Notes: generated from the letters alone by a model not told the origin. 64,000 nt of DNA from Shinella sp. H4-D48 (GCF_022637395.1 NZ_CP093337.1:3060501-3124500); one strand, 5' to 3'. Positions 1 to 9,127 are shown, counted from the first letter of the stretch. Made by a program: numbers and translations.

Positions 1-3000
1 ATCGGGCCGATCCTGATGTTCACGCTAGGCATGCCGCTGCTGCGCCGCATCGTGACACTCGCCAAGTCCGAGCGCCTCACCTCGATCGCCGATTTCGTGG
101 CCGCCCGTTACGGCAAGAACCCGGGCGTGGCCGCCGTCGTCGCGCTCATCTCGCTGATCGGCTACATTCCCTATATCGCGCTGCAATTGAAGGCCGTGTC
201 GAGTTCGGTCGCCGCAATGGTGGACACGACCGGCTTCGGCATCGCGGCCTCCGGCGGCCTTATCGACCTGCCGCTGGTCGTTTCGCTGTTCCTTGCCTGC
301 TTTGCCATCGTGTTCGGCACGCGCCACACGGATGCGACCGAACATCAGGACGGCCTCATCCTCGCCATCTCGATGGAATCGGTGGTCAAGCTCGTGGCCA
401 TGGCATCGGTCGGCTTCTACGTCATCTTCTTCATGTTCGACGGTCCCGGCGATCTCTGGCAGCGGGCCTCCCAAAGCGTGCCCGTGATGCAGGCACTGAG
501 CTACGAGACGCCCGTCGCGCGCTGGATCCTGCTGATCGTTCTGTCGGCCTTCGCCATCGTCATGCTGCCGCGCCAGTTCCACGTCACCGTGGTCGAGAAC
601 CGCACGATGGGCGAGTTGCGGACAGCGGGCATTCTTTTCCCGCTCTACCTCATCGCCATCAACCTCTTCGTCCTGCCCGTCGCGATCGGCGGCGTGCTGA
701 CCTTCAACGGCCAGGGCGATGCCGATCTCTACGTTCTCACGCTGCCCTTCGCGCTCGACCAGCCTCTCCTGACCCTGATCGCCTTCATCGGCGGCTTTTC
801 AGCCGCCACCGCCATGGTCATCGTCGCTTCGGTGGCGCTGTCCATCATGGTATCGAACGATATCGTCATCCCGGTCGTGCTGCGGCGCAACCTCATCGGC
901 GGCGTCGAGCAGCAGGACGACCTGTCGCGCATGCTCCTGCGCATCCGCCGCCTCGCCATCTTCTTCGTGATCCTGCTCGGCTACGCCTATTATCGCGCAA
1001 CGACCGCCAATGCCGGCCTTGCCTCGATGGGCCTGCTGGCCTTTGCCGCGGTGGCGCAGGTGGCGCCCGCGCTGCTCGGCGGCCTGTTCTGGCGCAATGC
1101 CAATGCACGCGGCGCGATGGCGGGCATGATCTGCGGGCTGGTGGTCTGGGCCTACCTGCTGTTCCTGCCCAGCATCGGGGTTGCCGACAACGCCTATGTC
1201 GCCGAGACCATTCTGGGTTTCCTCTTCCCCGGCACCACCCTCTTCACCGGCGAAGCCGCCGATCCGCTGGTCAACGCGACGCTGATCGCCATGATGGTCA
1301 ATGTCGGCGCCTATGTCATCGGCTCGCTCACGCGCAATCCGACATCGCTGGAGCGTCTTCAGGCCGGCACCTTCATCCGCTCCAAACCCCGGCTCGAGCG
1401 TGCCTTCCGCGGCCGCCGCACCAAGGTGACGGTCAAGGACCTCAAGACCACGATCGCCAAATATCTCGGCGAGGAGCGCATGCAACGCTCCTTCCACACC
1501 TATGAGCGGCAGGTCGGCCGCTGGCTTGAGGACAACGCCCCGGCGGATGCGGCCATCGTGCATTTTTCCGAACAGCTCCTGGGCAGCGCCATCGGCTCGT
1601 CCTCGGCGCGCCTCGTGCTTTCGCTTGTGCTCCAGCGCATCGACGATACGCCGACGGACACGGACTGGCTGCTCGATCAGGCCAGCGAGGCGCTGCAATA
1701 CAATCAGGACATGCTGCAGACCGCGCTCGGCCAGATGGACCAGGGCATCGCCGTCTTCGACAGCGACGGCAATCTCACGGTCTGGAACCGGCGCTTCCGC
1801 CAGTTGCTGGACCTGCCGGAATATGTCGGCCAGGTCGGCTTCCCGCTCGCCGATATCGTCGAGATCCTCGTCGAGCGCGGCGATATCGCGGAAGAAGACA
1901 GGCAGAGCGCGATTTCCCGCATCATGACCTTCGATGAGGCCTTCCCGCTTGTGCTGGCCGGCGGCGAGCGCATCATCGAGGTGCGCACCAATGCCATGCC
2001 GGAAAAGGGCTTCGTTTCCACCTATACCGACATTACCGACCGGGTCGCGGCCGACCGCGCCCTCAAGCAGGTCAACGAGACGCTGGAGCATCGCGTTGCC
2101 GAGCGCACGGCCGAACTCACCCGCGTCAACACGGCGCTGGCGGAGGCCCGCGCCGCAGCAGAGGAAGCCAATATCGGCAAGACGCGCTTCTTCGCCGCCG
2201 CCGGCCACGATATCCTCCAGCCGCTCAATGCCGCCCGGCTCTATTCCTCCTCGCTGGTCGAGCGGCTGGGCGATACGGAAAACCGGGAGATGATCCACAA
2301 CATCGATTCCTCGCTGGAATCGGTTGAGGCGATCCTCGGCGCCGTGCTCGACATTTCGCGCCTCGATACGGGAGCGATGAAGCCGCGGGTGCAAACCGTC
2401 CTTCTCAAGGATCTGCTGAAGCGCATAGAGACCGACTTCGCCCCCATCGCGCGGGCCAAGGATCTCAGCTTCAAGGTGCTGCCGAGCTCGCTAGCCATCC
2501 GCACGGACCCCAACCTGTTGCGCCGCGTGGTGCAGAACCTCGTGTCCAACGCCATCAAGTACACCCATTCCGGCAAGGTGCTTGTCGGCGTGCGGCGCAA
2601 GGGCGACCGCGCCTATATCCAGGTGCTCGATTCCGGCATCGGCATTCCAGCATCGAAGTTCCGCACGGTCTTCAAGGAATTCGCTCGCCTCGACGAGGGT
2701 GCCCGCACCGCCCCGGGGCTCGGCCTCGGGCTCTCCATCGTGGATCGCATCTCGCGCGTGCTCTCGCATCCGGTCGAGTTGCAGTCGACGCCCGGGCGCG
2801 GCACCAGTTTCAAGGTCCGTGTGCCCATCGATGCCGCGGCAAGCCGACCGGTGGCCGAAACGTCCGCACGCGCGCAGACGAGCGAGGAGCCCCTGAAGGG
2901 GCTGCGGGTGCTGTGCATCGACAACGAGCCCAGGATCCTCGACGGCATGCGTCTGCTGCTGTCCGGCTGGGGTTGCACCGTGACACTGGCGGATTCCGTT

Positions 3001-3282
3001 GCGGCGGTCGAAGCAATGGTGGCGGACGGGGCACCCGATTTCGGCGCCGTCATCGCCGACTACCACCTCGACGACGGCACGGGGATCGCCGCGATCGCGA
3101 CGCTGCGCAAGGCGCTTGGCCGCGAGGTGCCGGCCCTTCTCGTCACCGCCGACCGTACGCCGGATGTGCGCGCCGAGGCGGAACGCGACAATATCCTCGT
3201 GCAGAACAAGCCCGTCCGCCCGGCCTCGATGCGGGCCTGGCTCACGCAGCTTTCAACGGTGGAACGCGCGGCCGCGGAGTGA
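1..3282 (+). CDS. Hybrid sensor histidine kinase with symporter-like N-terminus (5' truncated)
   Basis: The reading frame is open from the first base, so the true start lies upstream; 1093 residues are visible. The first ~430 residues are a chain of hydrophobic helices of the sodium:solute symporter (PutP-like) type. A PAS domain follows (about 570-670), then a HisKA helix with the phosphoacceptor His in AGHDILQPLN (about 735), an HATPase domain (NAIKY, LDSGIGIP, GLGLGLSIV) and a C-terminal receiver whose phosphorylated Asp is in IADYHL (about 1018). This is the architecture of NahK/ErcS-like kinases, inner-membrane sensors that may read solute flux or binding through the transporter-like part. 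The gene converges on a LuxR-type regulator whose stop codon lies two bases beyond its own, a likely signalling partner. The ligand cannot be told from sequence. Confidence 0.9.
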   Translation: MGPILMFTLGMPLLRRIVTLAKSERLTSIADFVAARYGKNPGVAAVVALISLIGYIPYIALQLKAVSSSVAAMVDTTGFGIAASGGLIDLPLVVSLFLACFAIVFGTRHTDATEHQDGLILAISMESVVKLVAMASVGFYVIFFMFDGPGDLWQRASQSVPVMQALSYETPVARWILLIVLSAFAIVMLPRQFHVTVVENRTMGELRTAGILFPLYLIAINLFVLPVAIGGVLTFNGQGDADLYVLTLPFALDQPLLTLIAFIGGFSAATAMVIVASVALSIMVSNDIVIPVVLRRNLIGGVEQQDDLSRMLLRIRRLAIFFVILLGYAYYRATTANAGLASMGLLAFAAVAQVAPALLGGLFWRNANARGAMAGMICGLVVWAYLLFLPSIGVADNAYVAETILGFLFPGTTLFTGEAADPLVNATLIAMMVNVGAYVIGSLTRNPTSLERLQAGTFIRSKPRLERAFRGRRTKVTVKDLKTTIAKYLGEERMQRSFHTYERQVGRWLEDNAPADAAIVHFSEQLLGSAIGSSSARLVLSLVLQRIDDTPTDTDWLLDQASEALQYNQDMLQTALGQMDQGIAVFDSDGNLTVWNRRFRQLLDLPEYVGQVGFPLADIVEILVERGDIAEEDRQSAISRIMTFDEAFPLVLAGGERIIEVRTNAMPEKGFVSTYTDITDRVAADRALKQVNETLEHRVAERTAELTRVNTALAEARAAAEEANIGKTRFFAAAGHDILQPLNAARLYSSSLVERLGDTENREMIHNIDSSLESVEAILGAVLDISRLDTGAMKPRVQTVLLKDLLKRIETDFAPIARAKDLSFKVLPSSLAIRTDPNLLRRVVQNLVSNAIKYTHSGKVLVGVRRKGDRAYIQVLDSGIGIPASKFRTVFKEFARLDEGARTAPGLGLGLSIVDRISRVLSHPVELQSTPGRGTSFKVRVPIDAAASRPVAETSARAQTSEEPLKGLRVLCIDNEPRILDGMRLLLSGWGCTVTLADSVAAVEAMVADGAPDFGAVIADYHLDDGTGIAAIATLRKALGREVPALLVTADRTPDVRAEAERDNILVQNKPVRPASMRAWLTQLSTVERAAAE

Positions 3283-3284
3283 CG

Positions 3285-3938
3285 TCAGGCTGCCGCCTGC
3301 GCGGCGCCGATCTTGCCGAGCTGGATGACCGCCTGGGTGCGGCTGTCGACGTTGAGCTTCAGGAGAATGGCCGAGACATGGGCCTTGATGGTCGCCTCGG
3401 ACACGCCGAGTTCATAGGCGATCTGCTTGTTGAGCAGGCCCTCGGCCAGCATGGCGAGCACGCGCGATTGCTGCGGCGTCAGGGTGCGCAGGCGCGCGAT
3501 GAGGTCGGCGACTTCGCCGTCCTGTTCGGGCGCGCGCACATAGCCGCCCGGCGTATAGACATTGCCGTCCAGCACCGAGCCGATGCCTTCGCGGATATCG
3601 TCGATGGAGGCGGATTTGGAAATGAAGCCGGATGCACCGAGATCGAGCGCCCTGCGGATGGTGGCGGGATCGTCGCTGGCGGAAACGATGACGACGGGCA
3701 GGCTCTGGAACTCGGCCCGAAGCGCGATCAGGCCCGACAGGCCGCTGACGCCGGGCATGGCGAGATCGAGAAGCAGCAGGTCCGCGTCCGGATGGGTCTC
3801 GGCCGCCTTGCGCGCGGCCTCGAAATCGCCTGCCTCGACGATATCAGGATTGCCCGCCATTCCGGTCAGTGCCTGTTTCAGCGCGCCGCGGAACAGCGGA
3901 TGGTCATCCGCGATGATGATCGTGAGTGCCGATGCCAT
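3285..3938 (-). CDS. NarL/FixJ-family response regulator
   Basis: The 217-residue protein has an N-terminal receiver domain (acidic pair D11-D12, phosphoacceptor D58 in LLLLDLAMPG, conserved K108) and a C-terminal LuxR-type helix-turn-helix (about 151-213, LTPQQSRVLAMLAEG followed by a recognition helix in SEATIKAHVS). It should bind DNA after phosphorylation. The start at MASALTIII is preferred over an in-frame upstream ATG because a GGGAGGGAGC ribosome-binding site precedes it and the receiver begins right after. It lies tail to tail with the hybrid sensor kinase, a pairing common in rhizobia, and is probably its output or a branch of the same phosphorelay. The target genes are unknown. Confidence 0.9.
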   Translation of the reverse strand: MASALTIIIADDHPLFRGALKQALTGMAGNPDIVEAGDFEAARKAAETHPDADLLLLDLAMPGVSGLSGLIALRAEFQSLPVVIVSASDDPATIRRALDLGASGFISKSASIDDIREGIGSVLDGNVYTPGGYVRAPEQDGEVADLIARLRTLTPQQSRVLAMLAEGLLNKQIAYELGVSEATIKAHVSAILLKLNVDSRTQAVIQLGKIGAAQAAA

Positions 3939-4007
3939 GCGCTCCCTCCCAAGAGTTGATGGACCCCGCGACGGAACAGGCACGGCGCTGGCCGGCAAAG
4001 CGTTCCG

Positions 4008-4436
4008 TCAGGTCTTCTGCGGGACCGCGTCCTTCCCGGGGGCCGGCTCCTCCTTGCCATCCTCCAGGTTTTTCACGATGCCCATGAACCTTTGCATCAT
4101 CTTTTCCATGATGCTCATGGTCCGGTCAATCTCTTCATCCGATGGTAGAGCAGGTTTTGCGGTTGACTGACCGGTTGCAACAGCTTTTTCCAGCGCTTCG
4201 ACGCGCTTGGTCAGGAGGTCGAGCTCCTTTTCGAAGGCCGCGCGCTCGTCGGCTGCCATGCGGCAGACGATCTGGCCGTCCTTTTCCTGGCAGAGCGAGA
4301 GGTCGCCCGAGGCGGTGTCGAGCCGCACGAAGCCCGAATCCGTTTTTTCCATGCGGTAGCGGCCTTCGCCTTCGGCATGGGCGGCGCCCGCCGCAAGCGC
4401 GGTAACAAGGGTCAGGGGAAGAGCGGAAATTCGCAT
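4008..4436 (-). CDS. Small secreted hypothetical protein with coiled coil
   Basis: The 142-residue product begins with a clear signal peptide (MRISALPLTLVTALAAGAAHA, cleavage expected after AHA). A short region with two cysteines in a CQEKDGQIVC context follows, then a helical heptad-rich stretch (AAFEKELDLLTKRVEALEKAV) typical of a coiled coil, and a methionine-rich helix. The start is chosen at MRISAL because TTGGAGGA precedes it at good spacing. The protein is predicted to be periplasmic. I recognise no family with a known activity. It is transcribed away from the DUF952/pyrD pair and may share a transcript with the LuxR-type regulator downstream, 69 bases away. Confidence 0.75.
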   Translation of the reverse strand: MRISALPLTLVTALAAGAAHAEGEGRYRMEKTDSGFVRLDTASGDLSLCQEKDGQIVCRMAADERAAFEKELDLLTKRVEALEKAVATGQSTAKPALPSDEEIDRTMSIMEKMMQRFMGIVKNLEDGKEEPAPGKDAVPQKT

Positions 4437-4544
4437 GCAAAATCCTCCAAGAGCCGGTTTGCCGGGCTGTGGCCGGTGGACATTCGTCGTTCTTTGCGGC
4501 AAGCGCTAGCGTGAAACGCGCCAGCCAGAGGAGAAACGGACGAG

Positions 4545-4892
4545 ATGACCAAGACAATCTACAAGATCGTTCCGTCAAGTCTGTGGCAAAAAGCGAAGGC
4601 GGCCAGAATATTCGAAGGCGCGGCCATCGATCTTGCCGATGGCTACATCCATTTCTCCACCGCATCGCAGGCCAGGGAGACCGCCGCACGCCACTTCGCC
4701 GGCCAGAGCGACCTTCTGCTCGTTGCGGTCGATGGCGATGTACTCGGCGACACGCTCGTCTACGAACCCTCGCGTGGCGGCGATCTCTTTCCGCACCTTT
4801 ACGCCGCGCTTCCCCTGTCTGCCGTCCTTTGGGAAAAGCCCCTGCCGCTCGGACCCGACGGCGCCCACCAGTTTCCGGAGATGCCGCTCTGA
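4545..4892 (+). CDS. DUF952 family protein
   Basis: This 115-residue soluble protein matches the DUF952 family over its whole length, with the conserved opening TIYKIV, the DGYIHFS motif near residue 35 and the closing DGAHQFPEMPL. DUF952 proteins are small single-domain proteins of unproven function, related in fold to ADP-ribosyl-transfer-type domains. A GAGGAG-type ribosome-binding site precedes the ATG. Its TGA overlaps the ATG of pyrD by one base (TGATG), so the two are almost certainly translationally coupled, an arrangement often seen in rhizobia. Family assignment is firm; function is not. Confidence 0.9.
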   Translation: MTKTIYKIVPSSLWQKAKAARIFEGAAIDLADGYIHFSTASQARETAARHFAGQSDLLLVAVDGDVLGDTLVYEPSRGGDLFPHLYAALPLSAVLWEKPLPLGPDGAHQFPEMPL

Positions 4893-5977
4893 TGTCGTTG
4901 CTTTCCTCGCTCGGCCGCAAGGGCCTCTTCCTGTTCGATCCGGAAACCGCGCACGGCCTGTCCATATCAGCGCTGAAGACCGGCATCGTGCCTGCCTGCC
5001 CGGCCAAGGCCGATCCGCGCCTGGCGCAGACCGTCGCCGGGCTTCACTTTCCCAATCCGCTCGGCATGGCCGCCGGCTATGACAAGAATGCGGAGGTGCC
5101 CGAAGCGCTCATCCGCCTGGGCTTCGGCTTTGCGGAGGTGGGCACGCTGACGCCGCGCGCGCAGGAGGGCAATCCCAAGCCGCGCATCTTCCGCCTCGTC
5201 GCCGACGATGCCGTGATCAACCGGCTCGGCTTCAACAATGCCGGCCATGCCGCCGCCCTCGAACGCCTGAAGCGCTGCCGGCGCGATGCGCTGATCGGCG
5301 TCAATATCGGCGCAAACAAGGACAGCGTCGACCGCATCGCGGACTATGTGGCCGGCATCCGCACCTTCTACGACGCCGCCCGCTACTTCACCGCCAACAT
5401 TTCTTCGCCCAACACGCCGGGCCTGCGCGACCTGCAGGCGAAGGAAAGCCTGCACGCGCTGCTGTCTTCAGTGCTGACGGCACGGGCCGAGGAAGCGACG
5501 CGCAGCGGCCGGCAGGTTCCGGTGTTCCTCAAGATCGCGCCCGATCTTTCCGAAGAAGGCCTCGACGATATCGCCGAGGTGGCGCTGGCCCATCCGCTCG
5601 ACGGGCTGATCGTTTCCAACACGACCCTCGCGCGCGAAGGATTGCGCGATACCCGCCAGGCCGGCGAAGCCGGCGGGCTTTCCGGCAAGCCGCTCTTCGA
5701 GAAATCGACCATCGTGCTCGCCAAGATGCGGCGGCGCGTCGGCGACGACATGCCGATCATCGGCGTGGGCGGCGTTTCGGATGCTGAGACCGCAGCGGAA
5801 AAGATCCGCGCGGGTGCGAACCTCGTGCAGCTCTATTCCTGCATGGTCTATGCCGGCCCTACCCTGCCGGGTGCGATCGTCAGCGGCCTCTCGCGCCTTT
5901 GCGATCGCGAGCAGGTATCGACGATCTCCGCCCTTCGCGGCATCCGCACGGCGCACTGGGCCGATCGTCCTATCTGA
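4892..5977 (+). CDS. pyrD: Dihydroorotate dehydrogenase (quinone), class 2
   Basis: The 361-residue enzyme oxidises dihydroorotate to orotate in pyrimidine synthesis, passing electrons to membrane quinone. Visible family features are the N-terminal helical membrane-association segment (MSLLSSLGRKGLFLFDPETAHG), the FMN-barrel opening (NPLGMAAGYDKNAE), the class-2 active-site region around NISSPNTPGLRDLQ with the catalytic serine, the NTT substrate motif (LIVSNTTLAREGL) and the phosphate-binding IIGVGGVSDAETA near the C-terminus. Length fits class 2 enzymes. The start ATG overlaps the stop of the DUF952 gene, which fixes it; the longer in-frame ORF upstream reads through that gene in another frame and is spurious. 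Confidence 0.97.
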   Translation: MSLLSSLGRKGLFLFDPETAHGLSISALKTGIVPACPAKADPRLAQTVAGLHFPNPLGMAAGYDKNAEVPEALIRLGFGFAEVGTLTPRAQEGNPKPRIFRLVADDAVINRLGFNNAGHAAALERLKRCRRDALIGVNIGANKDSVDRIADYVAGIRTFYDAARYFTANISSPNTPGLRDLQAKESLHALLSSVLTARAEEATRSGRQVPVFLKIAPDLSEEGLDDIAEVALAHPLDGLIVSNTTLAREGLRDTRQAGEAGGLSGKPLFEKSTIVLAKMRRRVGDDMPIIGVGGVSDAETAAEKIRAGANLVQLYSCMVYAGPTLPGAIVSGLSRLCDREQVSTISALRGIRTAHWADRPI

Positions 5978-6111
5978 CGGCCCTTACGGAACCAAACCAG
6001 CCCAGCGGGATTCCTATAGGGCGGGTGGAGTGTCCGGCAAAAGCGGTTCACATCGACGGTAGCCTGCACCGACCCCGCCTTTATGGCCGAATGGCCAAGG
6101 AGGGACGCACC

Positions 6112-6291
6112 ATGGAAGACCAGGACGACAGGATTCGCAGAAGGGCCCATCAGATCTGGAAAGAGGAAGGCAGCCCTGAAGGTCGGGAATATTCCCATTG
6201 GCTGCGCGCCCGAGCGGAGATCCGCGAAGAGGATGCCAACACCGTCACTCAGGATATACGCAAGGCCGCGCAGCTCGACAGGCCGCATTAA
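6112..6291 (+). CDS. DUF2934 domain small protein
   Basis: This 59-residue protein contains the DUF2934 motif: an RAHQIWKEEGSPEG helix, common in small alphaproteobacterial proteins, then a second helix with WLRARAEI. The start at MEDQDD is supported by the AAGGAGGGACG ribosome-binding site seven bases upstream; the longer in-frame ORF has no such signal. DUF2934 proteins have no proven role, though some appear in stress regulons of rhizobia. It stands alone, about 135 bases after pyrD. Confidence 0.85.
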   Translation: MEDQDDRIRRRAHQIWKEEGSPEGREYSHWLRARAEIREEDANTVTQDIRKAAQLDRPH

Positions 6292-6312
6292 GCGGCAGGC
6301 TATGGGTGGTGT

Positions 6313-6495
6313 TCAGCGTTGGTTCGAACGGATTTCATCCAGCTTCCCGATGACCACCGCAAGTGCGAAACAAACCGACCCCAGGCCGAAGGATATGGTT
6401 CCAAGAGTCAATCTTGGAACCGATTCAGCCTCGACAATGAACATCAAGCCGATTGCCATCTGTATCAGCGCAAGAGCAAAGACGGCTATCTTCAT
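6313..6495 (-). CDS. Small two-helix membrane protein
   Basis: This 60-residue protein consists mainly of two hydrophobic helices (MKIAVFALALIQMAIGLMFIV and LTLGTISFGLGSVCFALAVVIG) with a short charged C-terminus. It is predicted to sit in the inner membrane with both ends on one side. The start ATG at 6495 overlaps the TGA of the upstream secreted-protein gene in an ATGA junction, which supports both genes and indicates translational coupling. I recognise no family. Confidence 0.65.
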   Translation of the reverse strand: MKIAVFALALIQMAIGLMFIVEAESVPRLTLGTISFGLGSVCFALAVVIGKLDEIRSNQR

Positions 6496-6746
6496 TTGAT
6501 CGCCGCGCAATCGAACTTGATCGCGTCGACCTCACCGGAGGCGACGTTGTATTCGCTCATCTGCAGAAAAGAGCAGACATAAATCTTCTCCTCGTTCTGC
6601 AGGAAGACATAGTTTCCGGATGTCGATTTGATCTCATATCCCTGCGCGGCCAGATCCAGGATCGTCGGCCGTCTTTCGGCATGGGCGGCGGAATTCATCG
6701 CAAGAAAAACGAGGGTAGCGGTAAAAAGGCTTTTCATTTTCATCAT
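6492..6746 (-). CDS. Small periplasmic hypothetical protein
   Basis: The 84-residue product has a signal peptide (KMKSLFTATLVFLAMNSAAHA, cleavage after AHA) and a mature part of about 65 residues that resembles a compact domain with a YEIKSTSGNYVFLQNEEKIYVCSF core and a second cysteine near the C-terminus, so one disulfide is possible. Three start codons (6746, 6743, 6737) are in frame and close together; none has a strong ribosome-binding site. It overlaps the following two-helix protein by four bases. This resembles short rhizobial periplasmic proteins of unknown function. Confidence 0.65.
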   Translation of the reverse strand: MMKMKSLFTATLVFLAMNSAAHAERRPTILDLAAQGYEIKSTSGNYVFLQNEEKIYVCSFLQMSEYNVASGEVDAIKFDCAAIK

Positions 6747-6836
6747 GTACTCTGTTTTCGTTTCATCTGATCCATGGAGCAAACGAAACGCAGAGTAATC
6801 GGGGTGAGGCAGCGTTCAACCCTAAAAAAGAACGAT

Positions 6837-8198
6837 CTAGATGCGGCTTTGCCCGGCAAATTGCCGCCCCGCCAGCGCCGGCATACGCAGCGCCAGGAAC
6901 AGTCCCCGGAATGCGAGGAACAGGTTGAGCGCCAGCCAGAGGCCGTGATTGCCCAGAAGCGGAACGAACAGCGCCAGCGCCAGGAGATAGCCGACGAATG
7001 CCGCCAGCATCATGTTACGCATCGCGCCGGACCATGTCGCGCCGATGAACACCCCGTCCATCTGGAAAGCGAGCGCGCCGGTGACGGCGGTCAGCGCGGC
7101 CCAAGGCAGGTATTTGGCTGCTTCCGCGCGCACGCTTTCCGTCGTCGTCAAGAGACCGATGATATCGGTGCCGAAGACGAGGAACAGCAGCGTCGTCACG
7201 ATGCCGAGGCCGAAGGACCAGACGAGCGTGAGCTTGACGGCCCGGTCGAAGGCCGGCCGGAAATTGGCGCCGAAGGCGCGGCCCACGAGCTGTTCGGCGG
7301 CATTGGCAAGGCCATCGAGATAATAGCCGGCGACGAGGAAGATGTTCATCAGCACCGCATTGGCGGCCAGCACCAGCGGGCCCATGGAGGATCCGATGCG
7401 CGTCATGATAGCGAAGGCGCCGATCAGCACGAAGGTGCGGATCATGATATCGCGATTGAGCGAAAACAGCGCCTTAAGCCGTTCGCGCTCAAAGATTTCC
7501 GTGCGGGCAGGCCGCTGCCTTCTGTCGAAGCGCGACACGACGAGCGCCAGGCCCGCCAGCATCCCGGTCGTCTCGCCGATGACGGCGCCCCAGGCTATGC
7601 CGGCAATGCCCCAGCCCCACCACAGGCCGAGAACGATCGACAGCACGATATTCACGCCGTTGATGATGGCCTGCAACATGAGCCCGGTCATGCCCTGACC
7701 GCGACCCAGCACGAAACCGAGCAGCGCGTAATTGCCGAGCGCCATCGGGGCGGCGAGCGCGCGAATGAGGAAATAGGTCGACGTCACGGCTGCGACATCC
7801 GGCGACGGCGCCATCAGGAACAGGCCGGCCGAGAGCAGGAAAGGCGAGAGCAGCGCAATCGCCAGCCCGCAACAGAGCGCGATGATGAGCGAGCGCCAGT
7901 ACACCGCCTGCTCCTCGCGCCGGTCACCCCGGCCGAACGCCTGGGCGACGAGGCCGGTGGTGGAGGCGCGCAGGAAATTGAAGCTGCCAAGCAGCAGGTC
8001 GAACAGCACGGCGCCCACGGCCATGCCCGCCAGCGCATTAGCCGAGCCGAGCCGCCCGGCCACGGCCGTATCGGTCAGTCCGATCAGCGGCGTCGTGAGG
8101 AAGCCGAGCGTCATGGGTATGGCGATGGACAGCACCAGCCGGTGCGTCACCTCGAAGGGGCCGGCACTTTCGTTTTCGCTTACCGCCGATGCATTCAT
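6837..8198 (-). CDS. MATE family efflux transporter
   Basis: The 453-residue inner-membrane protein shows twelve hydrophobic helices in two related halves and the MatE signature in its first helices (TLGFLTTPLIGLTDTAVAGRLG). MATE proteins export cationic or other toxic organic compounds by sodium or proton antiport; this one is closest in look to the DinF branch. The start at MNASAVSEN is chosen because it lies just before the first helix and a G-rich ribosome-binding site (GGGGGTAAGG) precedes it. It is the last gene of a probable operon with a CAP-domain lipoprotein 28 bases upstream. The substrate is not evident. Confidence 0.92.
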   Translation of the reverse strand: MNASAVSENESAGPFEVTHRLVLSIAIPMTLGFLTTPLIGLTDTAVAGRLGSANALAGMAVGAVLFDLLLGSFNFLRASTTGLVAQAFGRGDRREEQAVYWRSLIIALCCGLAIALLSPFLLSAGLFLMAPSPDVAAVTSTYFLIRALAAPMALGNYALLGFVLGRGQGMTGLMLQAIINGVNIVLSIVLGLWWGWGIAGIAWGAVIGETTGMLAGLALVVSRFDRRQRPARTEIFERERLKALFSLNRDIMIRTFVLIGAFAIMTRIGSSMGPLVLAANAVLMNIFLVAGYYLDGLANAAEQLVGRAFGANFRPAFDRAVKLTLVWSFGLGIVTTLLFLVFGTDIIGLLTTTESVRAEAAKYLPWAALTAVTGALAFQMDGVFIGATWSGAMRNMMLAAFVGYLLALALFVPLLGNHGLWLALNLFLAFRGLFLALRMPALAGRQFAGQSRI

Positions 8199-8226
8199 CG
8201 CCTTACCCCCCGGTGGCTTTTTGCGT

Positions 8227-8715
8227 TCAGCTCGACAGGACCATCGCCCAGTACGGCCTGTTGCCCGAGGCGGGGTTGGAGACGACCGCCACGCCGAGGC
8301 CGCGATAGCCGGCACCCAGCATGTTCGTCAGATGCCGGGGCGAGCGATACCAGGCATCGAAGGCCGCTGCCGCCGTGCTTTGCCCGACCGCGATATTCTC
8401 GGCAGCCGGAAGCGGCACCTCCATGCCCTTCATGCGCTTGAGGAAGTTAGCGCCGAGGCCGATATTGTGCTCCATCTTGCCGGCAGACGCCATGCGGCTC
8501 GCCTGATCCATCGCCGCACGCTGCGCTTGGCTGTCGATGGCAAGCGGCGGCAGGCCGCGCTCGGCCCTGAGCTTGTTGACGAGGCCGAGCGAGGCAGCCG
8601 TCTGGTCGCTACCCGTCCCGGCCGAGGGCGCGAGAACGCTGGTGGTGGAACAGCCGGCGGCAAGTGCTGCGATGGCAGCCGCGGAGGCGGCGAGGAAAGT
8701 GCGGCGCGTCAGCAT
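8227..8715 (-). CDS. CAP-domain (SCP/PR1-like) lipoprotein
   Basis: The 162-residue protein opens with a lipoprotein signal (MLTRRTFLAASAAAIAALAAGC, lipobox LAAGC at about 18-22); the RRTFL start could also favour Tat export. The rest is a CAP domain: LVNKLRAERGLPPL, the HNIG motif, the central ENIAVGQ motif and a C-terminal YWAMVLS. Bacterial CAP proteins are extracytoplasmic with mostly unknown activities. The gene starts two bases after the stop of the upstream DUF6460-type gene and is followed by the MATE exporter, so the three are probably co-transcribed. Confidence 0.88.
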   Translation of the reverse strand: MLTRRTFLAASAAAIAALAAGCSTTSVLAPSAGTGSDQTAASLGLVNKLRAERGLPPLAIDSQAQRAAMDQASRMASAGKMEHNIGLGANFLKRMKGMEVPLPAAENIAVGQSTAAAAFDAWYRSPRHLTNMLGAGYRGLGVAVVSNPASGNRPYWAMVLSS

Positions 8716-8717
8716 GG

Positions 8718-8984
8718 TCAGCGCTTATAGCTGAACAGGCGGATGAGGATGAAGATCGGCACGACGATGACTGCGCCGAGCAGGAGATAGTCGCCAAGCC
8801 GGCCGAGCGTCTTGAAGCCGGTATTCCAGATATCGAGCACGAAATCGCGCGCAGCAAAGAGGATATCGTCGGGATAGAGCCCGAAGATCGACATCAGAAA
8901 GCCCACGGCCACCGACAGGATCAGGAGCTTGATGATCACGCGCAGCGGCGAGTCGCCGAGGAACCCGTTCACGCCATTGGACAT
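8718..8984 (-). CDS. DUF6460-like small membrane protein
   Basis: The 88-residue protein has two hydrophobic segments (RVIIKLLILSVAVGFLMSIFG and YLLLGAVIVVPIFILIRLF) linked by a conserved amphipathic stretch (PDDILFAARDFVLDIWNTGF). This is the pattern of a small rhizobial integral membrane family (DUF6460). The start at MSNGVNGF is preferred because GGAGAATCAGCGG precedes it; an ATG five codons earlier has no ribosome-binding site. It heads the probable operon with the CAP lipoprotein and the MATE exporter. Function unknown. Confidence 0.8.
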   Translation of the reverse strand: MSNGVNGFLGDSPLRVIIKLLILSVAVGFLMSIFGLYPDDILFAARDFVLDIWNTGFKTLGRLGDYLLLGAVIVVPIFILIRLFSYKR

Positions 8985-9127
8985 CCGCTGATTCTCCATA
9001 AATTCGTCTGCACTCCAGATAAGCCCTCACCGGTCAGCCGGCAAGCGAGGCATCCGTGTGAGAATTCACTTGCCTTTTGTTACGGCCCTGCCATGTAGCG
9101 GCATCAGCTTCCCGTCTCCGAGCCCCC

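Noticed and set aside
799-2394. Long reverse-strand open frame (531 codons) opposite the hybrid kinase
   Set aside because: It mirrors the codon pattern of the kinase gene; the product is rich in Arg, Gly, His and Asp without any domain, typical of antisense frames in GC-rich DNA.
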